The translations under genes and the position numbers were made by a program. From positions 1-18,690 of the forward strand of contig JAYQBG010000039.1 of the NCBI GenBank assembly GCA_038137215.1: 18,690 nucleotides of DNA, written 5' to 3'. This stretch comes from JABJAG01 sp038137215 (GTDB lineage: Bacteria > Pseudomonadota > Alphaproteobacteria > UBA6615). The notes below the pieces were generated by a model. It saw only the letters and a list, made by a program, of their open reading frames with translations, had not been told where the DNA came from and ran no database searches. Below are positions 7,398 through 14,301 of the stretch, piece by piece. Numbering within the stretch: position 1 is the stretch's first letter; every line of letters starts with the position of its first letter.

Positions 7398-7832
7398 GTG
7401 TTCGAACGGTTTCGTCTGGAATTGCAGCGTCACAAGCATCGCCCGTTCCTTGAGGCGGTCGCGGCAGCCTGTGCGCTGGTGGCGACGGCCGATGGCGAAG
7501 TCAGCTTTTCCGAACGCGCGCGCCTGGATGCGGTTATCGAGAGTCTGTCCGAATTGCGCTTGTTCGACCCCCACGAGGTGGTGGATGCCTTCGATGAAAA
7601 CGTGACGAAGCTGGAGCAGGGTGAGACTGGTGCATCGGCGCTGCTCGACGCCATTACATCGGGTACTCGTCAGGACGGGGCTGCCGATCTGCTGATGCGG
7701 ATCAGCGCGGCGATGAGCCTGGCCGACGGTCAGGACAGCCCGGATGAGCACCACGCGATCCATCAAATCTGTAACGCATTGGGATTGCCGGACAGCGCCG
7801 TCGATGACGCGCTTGCGGCGATCCGGGGCTAG
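7398..7832 (+). CDS. TerB-like (tellurite resistance TerB family) domain protein
   Basis: All-helical TerB-type protein. The two half-motifs are ATADGEVSFSER (30-40) and SLADGQDSPDEHHAI (107-121); the paired acidic ADG turns are the usual putative metal sites. TerB proteins are small and cytosolic, and their biochemical role is poorly defined, so a tellurite phenotype should not be assumed. The frame is open far upstream, even across the tRNA-Thr gene, with ATGs at 7281 and 7302. I prefer the GTG at 7398: GAGGAG lies nine bases before it, the protein then begins MFERFRLELQRHKHRPFLEA as family members do, and the length is 144 residues. It precedes the second RidA-like gene by 30 bases on the same strand. 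Confidence 0.82.
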   Translation: MFERFRLELQRHKHRPFLEAVAAACALVATADGEVSFSERARLDAVIESLSELRLFDPHEVVDAFDENVTKLEQGETGASALLDAITSGTRQDGAADLLMRISAAMSLADGQDSPDEHHAIHQICNALGLPDSAVDDALAAIRG

Positions 7833-7862
7833 GTCCCTGCGCGGACCGGAGGGAGAAATGAC

Positions 7863-8252
7863 ATGCTGAACTTTGTGAACCCGGACACGCTTGCGCCACC
7901 ACCGAGCAATTTCAGTCACATCGTGGACGTGCCCGACGGCACGCGGATGGCATTCATCTCGGGCCAGGTCGGGGTCGATGTGGATGGCAACAACGCCGAG
8001 GATTTCGAGGGGCAGTGCAAACAGGTCCTGCGCAACCTGGAGCGCGCGCTCGAAGCCGTCGGCATGGAAATCACCGATCTGGTCCGGCTGAATGCCTTCA
8101 TCACGGATGCAGGCGATGTCGGTGCCTTCCGCGATATCCGTGATTCATGGTCGGGCGGTCACCCGGCGGCCTCGACGCTGGTTGTGGTCAGCGCACTGGC
8201 CTCGCCGGCATGGAAGGTCGAGATCGAGGCGGTGGCTGCGCGGGCGACATGA
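7863..8252 (+). CDS. RidA/YjgF family protein, second copy, also lacking the catalytic arginine
   Basis: RidA-fold protein of 129 residues. FISGQVGVDVDGN (31-43), QVLRNLERALEAVGMEITDLVRLNAFITD (54-82) and WKVEIEAVA (117-125) give the family signature. At the place of the substrate-binding arginine the protein reads HPAAST, with Ala103, so classical enamine/imine deaminase activity is doubtful. GGAGG lies about 10 bases before the ATG at 7863; an ATG five bases earlier is out of frame and stops at once. The stop overlaps the start of the next small gene as ATGA (8249-8252), implying translational coupling. It lies downstream of the TerB-like gene on the same strand. It is clearly divergent from the copy at 5431-5856, so this is not a recent duplication. 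Confidence 0.88.
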   Translation: MLNFVNPDTLAPPPSNFSHIVDVPDGTRMAFISGQVGVDVDGNNAEDFEGQCKQVLRNLERALEAVGMEITDLVRLNAFITDAGDVGAFRDIRDSWSGGHPAASTLVVVSALASPAWKVEIEAVAARAT

Positions 8253-8422
8253 CCCGAACCGGCAAACCGCCAAAATCCTCGGAGAGCGTGAAGGCGCGAT
8301 TGGAGCGTCAGTCTGCCGCACTGCGCGAGAATCTGCGCCGTCGCAACGCCCAGCGCCGGGCCAGGGAAACGGGCGCGCGCGACTCCGGGAAGACGAATGG
8401 CGAACCGGCAGACTCCAAGTAG
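8249..8422 (+). CDS. Small basic hypothetical protein, 57 residues
   Basis: Very hydrophilic and Arg/Lys-rich. The centre SVKARLERQSAALRENLRRRNAQRRARE (about residues 13-40) is predicted to be one long basic helix, possibly coiled-coil. There is no signal peptide, cysteine or membrane segment. It starts with ATG overlapping the RidA-like stop (ATGA), so it is probably translated by coupling. I recall similar short Arg-rich proteins near murA in other Alphaproteobacteria, but I know of no assigned function. Nucleic-acid or ribosome contact would suit the charge; that is inference only. Confidence 0.65.
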   Translation: MTRTGKPPKSSESVKARLERQSAALRENLRRRNAQRRARETGARDSGKTNGEPADSK

Positions 8423-8432
8423 CTGTTTTTGA

Positions 8433-8477
8433 ACACGAAAGTACGTGTCTGGCCCCGCGCTTGAGGGGGCTCGGGCC
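8433..8477 (+). other. Structured leader upstream of dcd
   Basis: Three short hairpins can form between the small basic gene and dcd: ACACG/CGTGT (8433-8437 with 8444-8448), then either GCCCC/GGGGC (8452-8456 with 8466-8470) or GGCCC/GGGCC (8451-8455 with 8473-8477). The last two exclude each other. There is no following T-run, so it is not a clear intrinsic terminator. Confidence 0.35.
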
Positions 8478-8524
8478 ATTCGGTACAAGCGGACGTGACC
8501 TAGAGAAGCTGCGGAGACCCCGAA

Positions 8525-9079
8525 ATGCCGATTCTGCCTGACACCTGGATCCGCCAGAAGTCCCGGGACGAGGGTATGATCGAACCGTTTGTCGATGAGC
8601 AAACCCGCGAGGGCGTGATCTCCTATGGCCTGTCGTCTTACGGGTATGACGCGCGCGTCTCCGAGGAATTTAAGATTTTCACCAATGTGGATTCGGCGAC
8701 CGTCGATCCGAAGAACTTCAACGAGAAGAGCTTTGTGGATCGCACCACAGATGTCTGCATAGTGCCGCCGAACTCCTTCGCACTGGCGCGCACGGTGGAG
8801 TACTTCCGTATTCCGCGCGATGTGCTGGTGATCTGTCTGGGCAAGTCAACTTATGCCCGCTGCGGCATCATCGTGAACGTCACACCGCTGGAACCGGAAT
8901 GGGAAGGGCATGTGACCCTGGAGTTTTCCAACACGACCCCGTTGCCCGCGAAAATTTACGCCAATGAAGGGGCGTGCCAGTTCCTTTTCCTGAAGGGTGA
9001 GGGTGAACCGGAAGTCTCCTATGCCGACCGCAAGGGCAAGTACATGAAGCAGCGCGGAATCACGGTCCCGAAACTCTGA
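8525..9079 (+). CDS. dcd: dCTP deaminase
   Basis: Converts dCTP to dUTP and ammonia, feeding dTTP synthesis; a homotrimer of the dUTPase fold in the cytoplasm. The protein is 184 residues, usual for the family. The active-site region CLGKSTYARCGIIVNVTPLEPEWEGHVTLEFSNTTPLPAKIY is intact: Ser108 and Arg112 match the catalytic Ser/Arg pair, and Glu133 in TLEFSN is the general base. The C-terminal YADRKGKYMKQRGITVPKL closes the nucleotide site. GGAG lies eight bases before the ATG. It follows the small basic gene after about 100 bases of potentially structured leader and precedes murA by 88 bases on the same strand. A monofunctional deaminase, rather than the bifunctional DCD-DUT type, is the more likely reading. 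Confidence 0.95.
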   Translation: MPILPDTWIRQKSRDEGMIEPFVDEQTREGVISYGLSSYGYDARVSEEFKIFTNVDSATVDPKNFNEKSFVDRTTDVCIVPPNSFALARTVEYFRIPRDVLVICLGKSTYARCGIIVNVTPLEPEWEGHVTLEFSNTTPLPAKIYANEGACQFLFLKGEGEPEVSYADRKGKYMKQRGITVPKL

Positions 9080-9167
9080 GCCGGATCCCACGTTGAACAC
9101 CACGCAAATGCCGTAATCGGCTTCTAGAGGCTTTGTCCTCGCTTACTTTACCGAACGCAGACGACCG

Positions 9168-10460
9168 ATGGACAAGATCAGAATTCGTGGCGGCCAGCCC
9201 CTCAACGGCACCATCCGTATCGGTGGTGCCAAGAATGCGGCCCTGCCCCTGATGGCGGCCTGTCTGCTTTCGGACGAGCCGCTGATTCTGGGCAATGTCC
9301 CGCATCTGGCTGATATCACGACCATGGCGAACCTGCTCGGTCAGCATGGCGCGCTGGTCTCGCTCGAAGGCCACGATACGAATGACGGTCATACCGGCCG
9401 GGTAATTTCCCTGACGGCGAAGGATATCGCCAGCACCACCGCCCCCTATGATCTGGTGCGGCGCATGCGGGCCTCGGTGCTTGTGCTCGGTCCGCTGGTC
9501 GCACGCGAAGGCGTGGCCACGGTCTCGCTGCCCGGGGGCTGCGCGATCGGCACCCGCCCCGTTGATATCCATCTTTCCGGACTTGAGGCGCTGGGCGCCG
9601 AGATCGAGGTCGAGGAAGGCTATATCCGGGCCTCTGCCCCGAAGGGCCTGCGCGGCGCACGCTATGCCTTTCCCAAGGTCTCCGTCGGCGCCACGGAAAA
9701 TCTGTTGCTGGCCGCCAGTCTTGCCGATGGTCAGACCGTACTCGAAAACGCGGCGCGGGAACCGGAAATCACCGATCTGGTCGATTGCCTTACCGCGATG
9801 GGCGCGAAGATTGACGGGCGCGGGACGGGAACGCTTGTCATCGACGGCGTCAAAACGCTGCACGGCACGCGCCACGACATCATGCCGGACCGGATCGAGG
9901 CCGGGACCTATGCCATGGCGGTCGCGATCGCCGGCGGTTCGGTGGAACTGGAAGGCGCGAAGCTGTCTCATGTGGATGCCGCTATGGCAAAGCTTCGCCA
10001 GACCGGGACCGCGGTGGAAGAGACCGACCGGGGCTTCCGGGTCAGCCGCAACGAGACAGCCTTGCAGGCGGTCGATGTGGAAACCGATCCCTATCCTGGG
10101 TTTCCAACGGATCTTCAGGCGCAGTTCCTTGCGGCGATGACAGTGGCCGACGGTGCGTCGGTCGTCACCGAGACGATCTTTGAAAACCGCTTCATGCACG
10201 TCCCCGAGCTGGCCCGCATGGGCGCCAACATTACGGTCCAGGGACGAACCGCGCTCGTGCGCGGTGTCGAAACGCTGAAAGGCGCGCCGGTGATGGCGTC
10301 GGATTTGCGCGCGAGCGCGTCCCTTGTGATTGCCGGCCTTGTCGCCGAAGGTGTCACGGAGGTACGGCGCATCTATCATCTGGACCGGGGTTACGAACGG
10401 CTGGAGGACAAGTTGCGCCTGGTGGGCGCCGATGTGGAGCGGGTCGAGGACACGGGATGA
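9168..10460 (+). CDS. murA: UDP-N-acetylglucosamine 1-carboxyvinyltransferase
   Basis: First committed step of peptidoglycan precursor synthesis: transfers enolpyruvate from PEP to UDP-GlcNAc in the cytoplasm. The 430 residues match the family length. Visible are LNGTIRIGGAKNAALPLMAA (12-31) with the conserved Lys22-Asn23, the flexible loop LPGGCAIGTRPVDIH with Cys125 (the fosfomycin-reactive cysteine), DRIEAGTYAMA (241-251) and DLRASASLVIAGL (379-391). All key residues are intact. The start ATG gives the normal N-terminus MDKIRIRGG; no strong ribosome site is seen. The 3' end overlaps the DUF2948 gene by four bases (ATGA). It begins the long plus-strand housekeeping run. Confidence 0.97.
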   Translation: MDKIRIRGGQPLNGTIRIGGAKNAALPLMAACLLSDEPLILGNVPHLADITTMANLLGQHGALVSLEGHDTNDGHTGRVISLTAKDIASTTAPYDLVRRMRASVLVLGPLVAREGVATVSLPGGCAIGTRPVDIHLSGLEALGAEIEVEEGYIRASAPKGLRGARYAFPKVSVGATENLLLAASLADGQTVLENAAREPEITDLVDCLTAMGAKIDGRGTGTLVIDGVKTLHGTRHDIMPDRIEAGTYAMAVAIAGGSVELEGAKLSHVDAAMAKLRQTGTAVEETDRGFRVSRNETALQAVDVETDPYPGFPTDLQAQFLAAMTVADGASVVTETIFENRFMHVPELARMGANITVQGRTALVRGVETLKGAPVMASDLRASASLVIAGLVAEGVTEVRRIYHLDRGYERLEDKLRLVGADVERVEDTG

Positions 10461-10912
10461 GTGAGACGACGCCCTTGCTGCGGCTGAAGGCGCTTGGTGA
10501 CACCGATCTCGAGATCATCTCGGGTGCTCTGCAGGATGCCATCGTTCCCATTGGCGACATCGCCTATGAGCCGGTCACCAAGCAGTTCGTGTTTGTGGCT
10601 AACCGCTTTCGCTGGGAGGCAGAATCCGCAGCCAGCACAAAGGAACCGGCAGAGCGCATCAATTCCGGCGTGACCTTCTCCAATGTCACTGCGGTCAAAC
10701 GCCGGGGTATCGATTTTTGCGACCGCGCTGCGTTTCTGAATCTTCTGGCGGTGACCTGTGCCGTAGAACCCGACATGGCGGGACCGGTGATCGAACTGAC
10801 CTTCTCCGGAGAGACCGCAATTCGGCTGGAAACCATCGGACTCCTGTGCCATTTAGAGGACTTCGGCGAACCCTGGCCGACGCAGTGGCGGCCCCAGCAT
10901 GCGGACGACTGA
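10457..10912 (+). CDS. DUF2948 family protein
   Basis: Uncharacterised 151-residue alphaproteobacterial family. The N-terminal LLRLKALGDTDLEIISGALQDAIVPIGDIAYEP and NRFRWE (49-54) are the recognisable parts, and the C-terminal LTFSGETAIRLETIGLLCHLEDFGEPWPTQWRP is also typical. No membrane segment or signal is visible. The ATG overlaps the murA stop, so translation is probably coupled. In many Alphaproteobacteria this gene lies between murA and hisD, as here, where only hisG intervenes. The function is unknown; the constant linkage suggests a cell-envelope or housekeeping role, but that is inference. Confidence 0.88.
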   Translation: MSETTPLLRLKALGDTDLEIISGALQDAIVPIGDIAYEPVTKQFVFVANRFRWEAESAASTKEPAERINSGVTFSNVTAVKRRGIDFCDRAAFLNLLAVTCAVEPDMAGPVIELTFSGETAIRLETIGLLCHLEDFGEPWPTQWRPQHADD

Positions 10913-10984
10913 TCCTCCAACCGGCAAAACTGTTGGTGAGCTTGGCGTTCGGGCTGTTTCATAGGGTCGCAGGGAAGGTGAGTT

Positions 10985-11662
10985 GTGCCGACGAAGACCG
11001 ATAAACTGATCCTCGCATTGCCCAAGGGCCGCATCCTCGCAGAGGTGTTGCCGCTGTTGGCGCGTGCGGGAATTGAGCCCGAGCCCGAGTTCAGCGACCC
11101 CGACACACGCAAGTTGCGCTTCGACACGAACGATCCGGGGATCGAGATCATTCGGGTGCGCGCCTTCGATGTGGCGACATTCGTGGCCTTCGGTGCGGCC
11201 CATTTCGGCGTGGCCGGCAGTGATGTGATCATGGAGTTCGATTATCCCGAGCTCTATGCCCCGCTCGATCTGGATATCGGCAAGTGCCGCCTTTCCGTGG
11301 CCGCGCCCCAGTCGGTGGTCGCGGTGGACAATCCGGTGCGCTGGAGCCATGTCCGCGTCGCCACCAAATATCCGAACCTCACCCAGAAGTATTTTGCACG
11401 CCGTGGTGTGCAGGCCGAATGCATCAAGCTGAACGGCGCGATGGAACTCGCGCCGACACTTGGCCTGTGCCGTCGTATCGTCGATCTGGTTTCGACCGGC
11501 GGAACCCTGAAGGCCAACGGTCTGGTGGAAATCGAGAAGATTGCCGAGATAAGTTCGCGCCTCGTGGTCAACCGGGCGGCGCTCAAGACCCGGGCGAGCA
11601 CCCTCACAGGCTGGATCGATCGGATTCGGGACGCCCTCGAGGACGGACGCGATGCCGCTTAG
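10985..11662 (+). CDS. hisG: ATP phosphoribosyltransferase, short form
   Basis: First step of histidine biosynthesis: ATP plus PRPP gives phosphoribosyl-ATP. The 225 residues identify the short form, which lacks the C-terminal regulatory domain and normally needs the HisZ subunit for activity and histidine feedback; no hisZ is in this window. Motifs include LALPKGRILAEVLPLLARAGI (10-30), FGVAGSDVIME (74-84) and the PRPP loop DLVSTGGTLK (167-176). The start is a GTG at 10985 with GGAAGG about six bases upstream. The end overlaps hisD by 11 bases, so the two are one transcriptional unit. A 72-base gap after the DUF2948 gene may hold its own promoter, but none is clear. Confidence 0.96.
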   Translation: MPTKTDKLILALPKGRILAEVLPLLARAGIEPEPEFSDPDTRKLRFDTNDPGIEIIRVRAFDVATFVAFGAAHFGVAGSDVIMEFDYPELYAPLDLDIGKCRLSVAAPQSVVAVDNPVRWSHVRVATKYPNLTQKYFARRGVQAECIKLNGAMELAPTLGLCRRIVDLVSTGGTLKANGLVEIEKIAEISSRLVVNRAALKTRASTLTGWIDRIRDALEDGRDAA

Positions 11663-12962
11663 GCTTGATGCCAGTAAAGACGGTTTTGCCGAAGCCTTCG
11701 AGGCGATGCTGGCCGAACGCCGGGAGGCCTCGGTCGATGTCCGTGACGACGTGGCCGCCATTCTTGCGCATGTCCGCGCACAAGGCGATTCGACGCTGAT
11801 CGAACTAACGGCGAAGTACGACCGGCTTGAACTGACCGCCGACACGCTGCGTGTCACCGCGCAGGAAATTGCCGCGGCGCGGGAAAGTTGCGAAAGCGAG
11901 GCCCTTGCCGCGCTCGAAGTCGCGCGCGCGCGTATTGAGGCTTATCACGAGAAGCAAAAGCCCGAGGACATCGACTATGTCGATGATACCGGGGTGCGGC
12001 TCGGTAGCATGTGGCGGGCCGTTTCGGCGGCGGGGCTCTATGTTCCGGGCGGGACGGCGGCTTACCCCTCTTCGGTGCTGATGAATGCGGTGCCCGCACG
12101 CGTGGCCGGGGTCGAACGTCTGGTGATGGTCGTGCCGTCCCCGGATGGTGTGCTCAATCCGCTGGTTCTGGCGGCCGCCGACATCGCGGGCGTGGACGAG
12201 ATTTACCGGGTTGGCGGGGCGCAGGCGGTTGGCGCCCTGGCTTTCGGGACCGAAACCATTGCACCGGTGGACAAGATCGTCGGGCCAGGGAACGCCTATG
12301 TGGCCGAAGCCAAACGGCAAGTCTTCGGCGTTGTCGGGATCGATATGATCGCCGGGCCTTCGGAAATTCTGGTTGTGTCTGAGGCCGATGCCGATCCGGA
12401 CTGGATTGCGGCCGACCTGTTGAGCCAGGCCGAACACGACCGTGTGGCCCAGTCGATCCTGATCACGGATGACGGCGCCTTTGCCGATCTAGTCGGACTG
12501 GCCGTGCTGACGCAGCTCGAAGAATTGTCGCGCCACGAGATTGCCCGCGAGAGCTGGGAACGTTTCGGGGCGCTGGTCGTGGTGCCGGATATGGAGACGG
12601 CGCTGCCGCTGATCGACCGGATCGCGCCCGAACATCTCGAGCTTGTGACACCGGGTGCCGAGGCGCTCGCAGGCCGGATTCGCAATGCCGGTGCCATGTT
12701 CCTGGGTGCCTATGCGCCCGAGGTTCTGGGAGACTATCTGGCCGGGCCGAACCACGTTTTGCCGACGGCGCGCACGGCGCGCTTTTCGTCCGGTCTGGGC
12801 GTTCTCGATTTCATGAAGCGAAGTTCGATGTTCTCGGCCAATGCTGAGAGTTTCGCAGCGCTGGCCGGACCCGCGATGACGCTTGCGCGCGCGGAAGGCC
12901 TCGACGCGCATGCCCGGGCCGTCGAGATACGTGTGGCCGGGACCGACCATGAGCGGCGATAG
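11652..12962 (+). CDS. hisD: Histidinol dehydrogenase
   Basis: Last two steps of histidine synthesis: NAD-dependent four-electron oxidation of L-histidinol to L-histidine, as a zinc-dependent cytoplasmic dimer. The 436 residues match the family. Motifs are VPGGTAAYPSSVLMNAVPA (131-149), GPGNAYVAEAK (211-221) and DMIAGPSEILVV (231-242). Zinc ligands agree with the known enzyme: Gln259, His262, Asp361 and His420. The catalytic Glu327-His328 pair is in IAPEHLEL. The start overlaps hisG by 11 bases and the end overlaps the UPF0262 gene by 14 bases. All residues are intact and no frameshift is seen. Confidence 0.97.
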   Translation: MPLRLDASKDGFAEAFEAMLAERREASVDVRDDVAAILAHVRAQGDSTLIELTAKYDRLELTADTLRVTAQEIAAARESCESEALAALEVARARIEAYHEKQKPEDIDYVDDTGVRLGSMWRAVSAAGLYVPGGTAAYPSSVLMNAVPARVAGVERLVMVVPSPDGVLNPLVLAAADIAGVDEIYRVGGAQAVGALAFGTETIAPVDKIVGPGNAYVAEAKRQVFGVVGIDMIAGPSEILVVSEADADPDWIAADLLSQAEHDRVAQSILITDDGAFADLVGLAVLTQLEELSRHEIARESWERFGALVVVPDMETALPLIDRIAPEHLELVTPGAEALAGRIRNAGAMFLGAYAPEVLGDYLAGPNHVLPTARTARFSSGLGVLDFMKRSSMFSANAESFAALAGPAMTLARAEGLDAHARAVEIRVAGTDHERR

Positions 12963-13440
12963 CCAGCGGATTGCACGCGTCGAGATCGATAACCCGGGCG
13001 TCGTCCGGTATCACCCGGATGTCGAGCGCGAACTTCAGGTCGCCATTTATGACCTGGCCGACGAAAACAGCTTTCAACCCGACCCGGTGCATTTCGGAAA
13101 CGATGTGGGCGGTCCCTATGTCCTGATACTGCGGGTTCAGGGGCGCCAACTGGTCTTTGATATCTCTGCCGAAGATGGCGACGCCGTCGGCACGTTGCCG
13201 CTGCCGCTGACGCCGTTTCGCAAGACCATCAAGGACTATTTCACGATCTGCGAAAGCTACTACGAAGCCATTCGCTCAGCCTCGCCCGCACAGATCGAGG
13301 CTATCGATATGGGACGCCGGGGCTTGCACAACGAAGGCTCGGAACGTCTGCGTGGCCTTCTCTCGGGTCGCATCGATATTGACCATGACACCTCGCGCCG
13401 GTTGTTCACGTTGATCTGCGCATTGCACATCCGCGCCTGA
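12949..13440 (+). CDS. UPF0262 family protein
   Basis: Uncharacterised 163-residue alphaproteobacterial family. Recognisable parts are RIARVEIDNPGVVRYHPDVERE (8-29), LPLTPFRKTIKDYFTICESYYEAIRSA and MGRRGLHNEGSERLRGLL. No transmembrane or signal segment is seen. The frame is open earlier (12883), but the ATG at 12949, inside the hisD end, gives the family N-terminus. It is followed after two bases by the phosphatase-like gene. The order hisD - UPF0262 - LMW phosphatase - infA is a conserved alphaproteobacterial arrangement. The function is unknown. Confidence 0.9.
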   Translation: MSGDSQRIARVEIDNPGVVRYHPDVERELQVAIYDLADENSFQPDPVHFGNDVGGPYVLILRVQGRQLVFDISAEDGDAVGTLPLPLTPFRKTIKDYFTICESYYEAIRSASPAQIEAIDMGRRGLHNEGSERLRGLLSGRIDIDHDTSRRLFTLICALHIRA

Positions 13441-13442
13441 CC

Positions 13443-13889
13443 ATGGCGGATTTACCCGGAAGCGTTCTGTTTGCGTGCGACCGCAACACCATTCGCTCAC
13501 CCATGGCAGAAGCGATCATGAAACATCTGGCCGGCCACCGGATCTTTGTGGACAGCGCAGGCGTTCAGCCCGATGGCCATGATGTGGACGGTTTTGCCGT
13601 GGCCGCCATGCAGGAACTCGGGCTCGATATCACGCGTCATCATCCGAAAGGCTTTGAAGAACTTGGCGATGCGTCGATGGACCTGATCATCACCTTCACC
13701 CCGCAGGCCCAGCATCGTGCCATGGAGTTCACGCGGACCCTGGCCTGTGAGATCGAGTACTGGCCGGTCATGCATCCCGCCGAAGTGCCCGGCCCGCGCG
13801 ACGTGCGTCTGCAGGCCTATCGGGATGTTCGCGATACCCTCTTTGAACGAATCCGGGCGCGGTTTCCGACCCCCGAGCGGTATGCCTGA
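13443..13889 (+). CDS. Low-molecular-weight protein-tyrosine phosphatase-like protein
   Basis: Protein of 148 residues with the LMW-PTP fold. The phosphate-binding loop C-x5-R-S is present as CDRNTIRS (Cys12, Arg18, Ser19), followed by PMAEAIMKHLAG and VDSAGVQ (36-42). In classical enzymes a DP motif near residue 110-130 supplies the general-acid aspartate. Here the corresponding stretch reads YWPVMHPAEVPGPRDVRLQAYRDVRD, with His111-Pro112. The protein may therefore be a slow phosphatase, act on a different oxyanion such as arsenate, or bind without turnover. It starts two bases after the UPF0262 stop, within the hisD-infA cluster. The substrate is unknown. Confidence 0.86.
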   Translation: MADLPGSVLFACDRNTIRSPMAEAIMKHLAGHRIFVDSAGVQPDGHDVDGFAVAAMQELGLDITRHHPKGFEELGDASMDLIITFTPQAQHRAMEFTRTLACEIEYWPVMHPAEVPGPRDVRLQAYRDVRDTLFERIRARFPTPERYA

Positions 13890-13909
13890 ACGTTACAAAA
13901 CGACGAGAC

Positions 13910-13947
13910 AACCGGAAAACACTTGAGTTTCGATGGGTTTTCGGGTT
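13910..13947 (+). other. Imperfect hairpin upstream of infA
   Basis: An 11-base arm at 13910-13920 (AACCGGAAAAC) pairs with 13937-13947 (GTTTTCGGGTT) with one G-G mismatch and a 16-base loop. It lies between the phosphatase-like gene and infA. There is no T-run, so it may be a weak processing or attenuation structure rather than an intrinsic terminator. Confidence 0.4.
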
Positions 13948-14001
13948 GCTTGCGCTCAATCGTGACAAAACCTGTCTGATAACAACGACGCGACGAGTTG
14001 T

Positions 14002-14220
14002 ATGGCGAAAGAAGATCTTCTTGAATTCTCCGGCACCGTGACCGAGATCCTGCCCAACGCGATGTTCCGCGTGGAGCTGGACAACGGCCACGAAGTCCTT
14101 GCGCACACGGCCGGCAAGATGCGCAAGCACCGCATCCGCGTTCTGGCTGGCGATAAGGTCAATGTCGAAATGACGCCTTACGACCTGTCCAAGGGACGCA
14201 TCACGTTCCGCTTCAAGTAG
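14002..14220 (+). CDS. infA: Translation initiation factor IF-1
   Basis: Essential 72-residue OB-fold factor that binds the A site of the 30S subunit and helps select the initiator tRNA with IF-2 and IF-3. The whole sequence is the family signature: MAKEDLLEFSGTVTEILPNA, FRVELDNGHEVLAHTAGKMRKHRIRVLAGDKV and the terminal TPYDLSKGRITFRFK. The length is exact. It has its own 112-base leader with a hairpin at 13910-13947, so separate transcription is plausible. No strong Shine-Dalgarno is seen; GACGAG about eight bases upstream is weak. maf follows on the same strand. Confidence 0.98.
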   Translation: MAKEDLLEFSGTVTEILPNAMFRVELDNGHEVLAHTAGKMRKHRIRVLAGDKVNVEMTPYDLSKGRITFRFK

Positions 14221-14267
14221 CGGCGTGTCGCGGCGCGGCATGGCATCGTGCCTGCGCCCTTCGGGCG

Positions 14268-14282
14268 TGATGGTGACCATCA
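14268..14282. repeat. Perfect 15-base palindrome before maf
   Basis: TGATGGT-G-ACCATCA is a perfect inverted repeat centred on 14275, 20 bases upstream of the preferred maf TTG start. It could be an operator or part of the mRNA leader; chance is also possible. Confidence 0.4.
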
Positions 14283-14301
14283 GAACCTCCTGGATACCGG
14301 C

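Noticed and set aside
9080..9167. Terminator or promoter between dcd and murA
   Set aside because: Only a four-base stem GCCG/CGGC and a poorly spaced TTGAAC/TAATCG pair were found; too weak to call.
9060..10379. 439-codon minus-strand frame opposite murA
   Set aside because: The Arg/His/Gly/Asp-rich translation is the mirror of a high-GC gene; murA on the plus strand is unambiguous.
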